Below, piece after piece: positions 59,861 to 64,000 of a stretch of 64,000 nucleotides of DNA (within the stretch, counting starts at the first letter, position 1; the number at the start of each line of letters is the position of its first letter). The stretch is taken from positions 1,242,330-1,306,329 of the forward strand of contig MU278354.1 in NCBI GenBank assembly GCA_022385755.1. Direction: 5' to 3'. A program made the position numbers and the translations under genes. Origin of the DNA: Trametopsis cervina (lineage: Eukaryota; Basidiomycota; Agaricomycetes; Polyporales; Irpicaceae). The notes beneath the pieces are model-generated. The model searched no databases and had not been told where the DNA came from. It worked only from the letters and a program-made list of their open reading frames with translations.

Positions 59861-60863
59861 TTTTCTCGGTATAATTGAGCACGGATCTCGACCTTTTCTG
59901 TCATTAACGACATTTTACGACAAATCACGACGCATTGCGATTCGACATCTTGACGACCTATGTAGAACCAGACCTGCCAGTACAATGTCCATCATACTGT
60001 GAAGCCCGCGTACTAACACAGGAACCTCACCCTTGCAAGAGCGCAAGCTCGTTTGTTGCCGGCTTTTCTGATTCTGGAGGCTAAGTCCTCAAGCCAACAG
60101 TGAATTCCCATCCACTCCTTGCGAGATCGCACCACGTTTCATAAAGTAGGATCCATATGGTTAGGATTGCAAAGGGGAAAGACTGATTGCTGAAGGTAAG
60201 TGACCGTGCACCACTCTTCCATTCCTCTGCCTCACGAAGCTGCAGAGTCTTGACAACATTTTCGGTAGGAATGGGTCCCGCGAGGCAAGTTCATGACCGC
60301 CAACGACTGGGTTGGTGGGGTCCGGGCGGGGTGTAGGGGAAGGCAATTCTGCCGCGGTGTGTGGTTTAGGCAGCTGTAAAAGTTCATGCACTGTCATTCC
60401 TTCAGTCAGATGACGGACTTCAGGATTTGTGATGACTGGATGCCCTATATCTAGGCGAGTCTCGCAAGAGTTGGCGGCCATCACGCCTGATGTACTGTGG
60501 TCCATTAGGGCGGCGGAGTGGTCGTTGCTGCAGTAGCCCCGCTGTTCCTAGCCTCTGAATGAAAATAATGTTTTATCGAATGCGCACTGTTGCATCTGGA
60601 GCAGCGACGGGTTTCACAATCTTGCGGCTCCCGCTCATCAGCCCTGCGGGAGGCGGCGGTAAGAAAAGTGTAATCTACCCTAAATTACACCGAATTTCCT
60701 GCGCAACACTATTGGAGGAAACAAAATATCAATGGAAACGAACAAGCGCAGTCTCAACGCTCCTATAGATTAACTGCCTTCCAAACGCTCACCATCCTGC
60801 AAACAGGAACAAGTTAAGTTACCCTCGGTCCAATCATCGGAAACTAACATTGTCTGTCTCAGG
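59861..60863. other. 1.0 kb spacer
   Basis: Contains one minus-strand open frame of 114 codons (60161-60505, MDHSTSGVMAANSCETRLDI) with a Pro-rich middle and no known motif. It could be a small gene but I have no second line of evidence. The right end is the promoter of the nuclease-like gene. Confidence 0.4.
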
Positions 60864-62114
60864 ATGTCTGAACCTCGCTACAAACGCAAGCGTAGCTTAC
60901 AAGAATCCTCTGTCGATATCTCTAAAATGAGAGTTGCCTTGGACCGCGTCAAAGCGTTGAAGCAGGAGTTAGAAGGTATTGAGGAGACTGAGAACGAAAT
61001 GGAGCAAGTCATGAAGCATATCGCGGCCTTGGAGGACATTCTGAGCACGTCTAAGAAATCAGTATGTCTGTTCATCTGTATCCAGCCATGTTCGCTTATA
61101 TGTGAAACTAGAAATTATCTTTCTCAAGCGTAACCAAAAAAAGACCTCACAAACCTGGGGATTCTGTCGGGTCTTCTCCTCTTCGTTGACAACGAGCTTT
61201 TCGGCCGTGTCGCCACTTTATCAACAAGTGCAATCAACGAGATAGATCTGTTGAAAACACGTATCCTGGAGATTGACGAATACGTGAATATGGAGGTAAA
61301 TACCGCCTCTGTTTGCTCAGCGGACTCAACCACTGACTTTAAGGGCCAGCTTGAGGCCGGTGCCCGTATGGTTCTCGATGCTTTGCTCTTATCCCTGGCG
61401 AAACTTAGTTGCAGCGATGCGCCCCATGTCAGAGTTGCCATCCTTCCGGAAATGCAACTTGACAGTGTCGATGGGATCACTATCAAGAACCCTCACATGG
61501 ATTATGAAGTGTCGCTGAGCGGACGGGTGGACTACGCCATTCTGAGATATGCGGACAGGAGGGAGTACACACGTTAGTTTCAATGTCGTTCAATGTTCAA
61601 TATACAGCTGATGTTCTTATAGGTTTATTTCTTCATACCCCATCCTCACTCGATTTCATACAATTTAACAAGGGACAAATTTTCCTGGTAGAGGCTAAGT
61701 GTAATCAGTTCCAATTGATGGATTATATACCAGAGGCTGTAGCGCAAGCCCTCGCTCTGGCTACAGCAGCAAAGTATGATTCGTAACTTCCGTGCTTCAT
61801 CGTCCTTCTGACCACTGGCCATAGATATACAGAGACACGTTTCTGTCTGGCAAACGGACTGGCGTGGATGTTCCTTCTGCTAAAGAAGGAGAATGAGCGA
61901 TGGGTATATTATGCGTCGAGCCCTTGGGAAATCAAACGAGCACGTTTTGACTCCTCCGATGGAAATTTGCGGGCTATCATGTGGCTAGTCTCCGAATGGG
62001 TCTGTGCACTGAAGTTCTCATGTTTGATGCCATGCTGATGCCTTCTTCCAGCTCAACCCAACCACTGGCGAAGGGCTGTATGAGTTGGTAAAATATGAGC
62101 ACACTGAACTGTAA
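60864..62114 (+). CDS. PD-(D/E)XK nuclease-like protein with N-terminal coiled coil
   Basis: The ATG at 60864 (MSEPRYKRKRSLQESSVDIS) begins a basic segment and a coiled coil (ALDRVKALKQELEGIEETEN). After an intron (about 61069-61142) comes LTNLGILSGLLLFVDNELFG, then a long exon with LEAGARMVLDALLLSLAKLS. The C-terminal domain carries spaced residues of the PD-(D/E)XK fold: the Asp in SLSGRVDYAILRY (about 61515-61552), the E-A-K core in QIFLVEAKCNQFQLMDYIPE (about 61677-61735) and a following Gln in EAVAQALALATAAKYD. The end LNPTTGEGLYELVKYEHTEL at 62114 comes after a clear 3' acceptor (cttcttccag). Such genes occur as expanded families in agaricomycetes, often beside repeats. The role (nuclease, or a domain of a mobile element or host-directed protein) is unknown; the fold assignment is inferred from the motif only. 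Confidence 0.65.
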
Positions 62115-62620
62115 GCTGGAAGCCCGTTGAGGGCAGCACTCGAAGACGGAAACAATCACGGGTATGTATTGTGAGTTCACGTCGGGGGAAAGAAGACTAA
62201 CCCGCTCTCTGCGCCCCCTCCTCCGCCATCAGGCCCGCCATCATCCGCAGTGTCCCCTCGTGCATGCCCTTGTCGTCTCCTGCGCAATCGTCTGCAGCCC
62301 TTGTCCATCAGGAAAATGCATCCGCCCTAAATAGGCCTTATGCTGATTACGTAGCCCTATGATAGTATTATATAATTCTACTAGTGTATTAGTTTCAATA
62401 GCCCTATATAGCATGGTTCCCTCTACCTCATTACCAAATTAGTTATCATTAGTACTATAAAGAAGGGATGGTCTACTTATAAGAAAGGATTAATTGCATT
62501 ACTGACCGAATTATCGAGATTAGAATGGAGTCTTTAAAAGTGGTTAATTGCAAGTAATGAGTAGCTAACATTCAGATGTTGTAATTAATTAATATATCAT
62601 TGCCTAAAATAGCAGCCATA
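62115..62620. other. A/T-rich region, possible decayed mobile DNA
   Basis: After about 62340 the base composition turns clearly A/T-rich compared with the rest of the window. Short repeats such as tagccctat recur (62352, 62399). No open frame of interest. It may be remnant transposon sequence, but I cannot assign a family. Confidence 0.4.
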
Positions 62621-63366
62621 TTAGTCCTCGTTGAGATCGAGGTCCTCGAAAACATTGTCAGCATCTTCATCTCCATCCAAATGACTAGGCAACGTATGGC
62701 TGCATAGATGCCTTATTCAGTAATCATCATCAGTGGGAGTCATGAATACATACACGGATTTTCTGTAGAGCTGCTCCATGAGGCGATGGTACACTCGAGG
62801 ATGAGTGTGTTCAAGCCTCACGAGAACACCAAAATGAGTTTCGTAGATAGACAAAAATTCTTCTGCGGTGAACCTTGCAGGCTTCACACCCTTGAATTTC
62901 TTGTCACAGAGGGCGGCATGAATCTGCAGACAATTGTGAGCATGTAGCAGCGGGTAGGAAGAAACTTAACACTATACAGCGGTGGCAACAAGTGCAAGCA
63001 GCGGTTTTGAGATCTCATTGGTCGTGCTACCCTGCCAAGTGACCGCGAATCTGTCTTGATGACGGGCCATGATCGCGTGCTTACGTCCCGAGCGCAAGAT
63101 ATCACAGAGGTTATCAGCAAATATACCGTGCTCATATGGTTTATCAGTCTCGAACGTTGTATGCTGATAATACAGATCAGTCGAGTATAGTCAAGTATTC
63201 ACGTTGTACTCACCTTCGCGTTGCCAGGGTATATGTATCGCTTCCGCATGAGCAGACTATCAACATGTTCTGCGCAGTTGACCTCCGTCAACGAGTAATA
63301 GCCTAGGACGCGCGCAGCCGCAGCCGTCTTGAATCTGCTACGGAAGAGACTAACACGCGTTTCAAG
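62621..63366 (-). CDS. DUF6532-like protein, 5' exons not visible
   Basis: Three exons join in frame. The first begins after an atatag acceptor at 63367-63369: LETRVSLFRSRFKTAAAARV, LGYYSLTEVNCAEHVDSLLM and RKRYIYPGNAK. The second reads HTTFETDKPYEHGIFADNLC, DILRSGRKHAIMARHQDRF and ISKPLLALVATAVYS. The third reads IHAALCDKKFKGVKPARFTA, EEFLSIYETHFGVLVRLEHT and HPRVYHRLMEQLYRKS. A last intron with a GTATGT donor gives an acidic end (SHLDGDEDADNVFEDLDLNE) and a stop at 62621-62623. The PYEHGIFADNL..LLALVATAVY..FTAEEFLSIYETH pattern fits DUF6532, a domain of unknown function abundant in agaricomycetes. No start codon is seen: the repeat array begins right at the upstream acceptor. The gene is either truncated or has its first exons beyond the window. 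Confidence 0.55.
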
Positions 63367-63369
63367 CTA

Positions 63370-64000
63370 TATTATAGCAAACAACTCTCAATAGATATAG
63401 GCTGGTAGGGGTAAGGGCGCCCCATTTTGAGCCAAAAAATTGACTAGCTGATAGATTCCAAGGAAGTTATGGGCTGCTCTACAGTTTAAGTAGCTGATAG
63501 ATGCCAAGGAAGTTATGGGCTGCTGATAGATTCCAAAGAAGTTATGGGCTGCTGATAGATTCCAAGAAAGTTATAGGCTGCTTGAACTGTAGCTAGTTTT
63601 TAGAGTGGCCGATAAATTCCTTGGAATCTATCAGCAGCTTCCTTGGAATCTATCAGCAGCCCATAATTTCCTTGGAATCTATCAGCTACTTGAACTGTAG
63701 AGCAGCCCATAACTTCCTTGGCATCTATCAGCTACTTGAACTGTAAAGCAGCCCATAACTTCCTTGGAATCTATCAGCTGCTTTGACTTGAAGTTATTTT
63801 CTCTTAAATTATAGCAAACAACTCTCAATAGATATAGGCTGGTAGGGGTAAGGGCGCCCTATTTTGAGCTAAAAAGTTGACTAGCTGATAGATTCCAAGG
63901 AATTTATGGGCTGCTCTACAGTTCAAGTAGCTGATAGATGCCAAGGAAGTTATGGGCTGCTGATAGATTCCAAGGAAATTATAGGCTGCTGATAGATTCC
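63370..64000. repeat. Complex repeat: 437-base period with internal inverted array of ~30-base units
   Basis: A unit of about 30 bases (gctgatagattccaaggaag then ttatgggctgc) occurs about four times in one direction between 63444 and 63582, then several times as its reverse complement between 63609 and 63783, with variants. The two arms form a large imperfect palindrome centred near 63597. A flanking segment starting atagcaaacaactctcaata occurs at 63374 and again at 63811, exactly 437 bases on, and the internal units start again after it up to the window end. This is a tandem array of a foldback-type unit, with no coding potential. Confidence 0.8.

Noticed and set aside
60161..60505. 114-codon minus-strand frame
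   Set aside because: Only an open frame with a Pro-rich middle. No homology, signal or splice support, so it is left in the spacer description.
63370..64000. CRISPR-like array
   Set aside because: Unit spacing is irregular, units occur in both directions, and the host is a eukaryote.

Overview
The window is genomic DNA from a filamentous basidiomycete, most likely a wood- or litter-decaying agaricomycete. The reasons are genes cut by many short introns (about 45-65 bases, GT..AG), a secreted glyoxal oxidase, Xi-class glutathione transferases, a DUF6532-like gene, small secreted proteins and a gene density of about one per 2.5 kb. I see no bacterial, organellar or viral block and no tRNA or rRNA gene that I can support.

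Layout. 1-4189 is the 3' part of a TBC-domain Rab GAP gene. 4711-19190 is a rearranged block: an unrecognised gene (copy A, minus), two S10 serine carboxypeptidases (minus; the second has a GPI-anchor-like tail), a six-BRCT Brc1/Rtt107-type genome-stability gene (minus), then on the plus strand a carboxypeptidase relic, a frameshifted second copy of the unrecognised gene (copy B) and another carboxypeptidase relic. The order carboxypeptidase then unknown gene is the same at both ends but inverted, so a two-gene unit appears to have been duplicated in inverse orientation and then decayed on one side. 20555-38234 is a mostly housekeeping stretch: glyoxal oxidase, Ubp14/USP5 deubiquitinase, Nap1 histone chaperone, a CDCA7-like zinc-finger protein, an M17 leucine aminopeptidase and the Ssz1 ribosome-associated Hsp70. 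The last two diverge from a promoter region holding telomere-like boxes.

38661-45455 holds two head-to-head glutathionyl-hydroquinone-reductase-like GST genes with an unrecognised disordered-protein gene between them. 46041-53661 holds a DENND11/LCHN-like DENN gene, a DHH phosphoesterase with a PIP-like C-terminus, a small secreted two-repeat cysteine-rich protein and a 2.3 kb stretch without a supported gene. 53662-62114 holds the Sac3/GANP mRNA-export factor, a secreted protein family I cannot name and a PD-(D/E)XK-nuclease-like protein.

The right end (62115-64000) changes character. It has AT-rich sequence, a DUF6532-like gene whose 5' exons are not visible, and a complex repeat (period 437 bases, each unit carrying a large inverted repeat of about 30-base units) that runs off the window.

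Functionally the window mixes extracellular degradation and peroxide supply (carboxypeptidases, glyoxal oxidase), detoxification (GSTs), protein and nucleic-acid housekeeping, and lineage-restricted genes of unknown role. All gene models come from reading frames and splice signals by eye. Exon joins are approximate unless a junction is stated.
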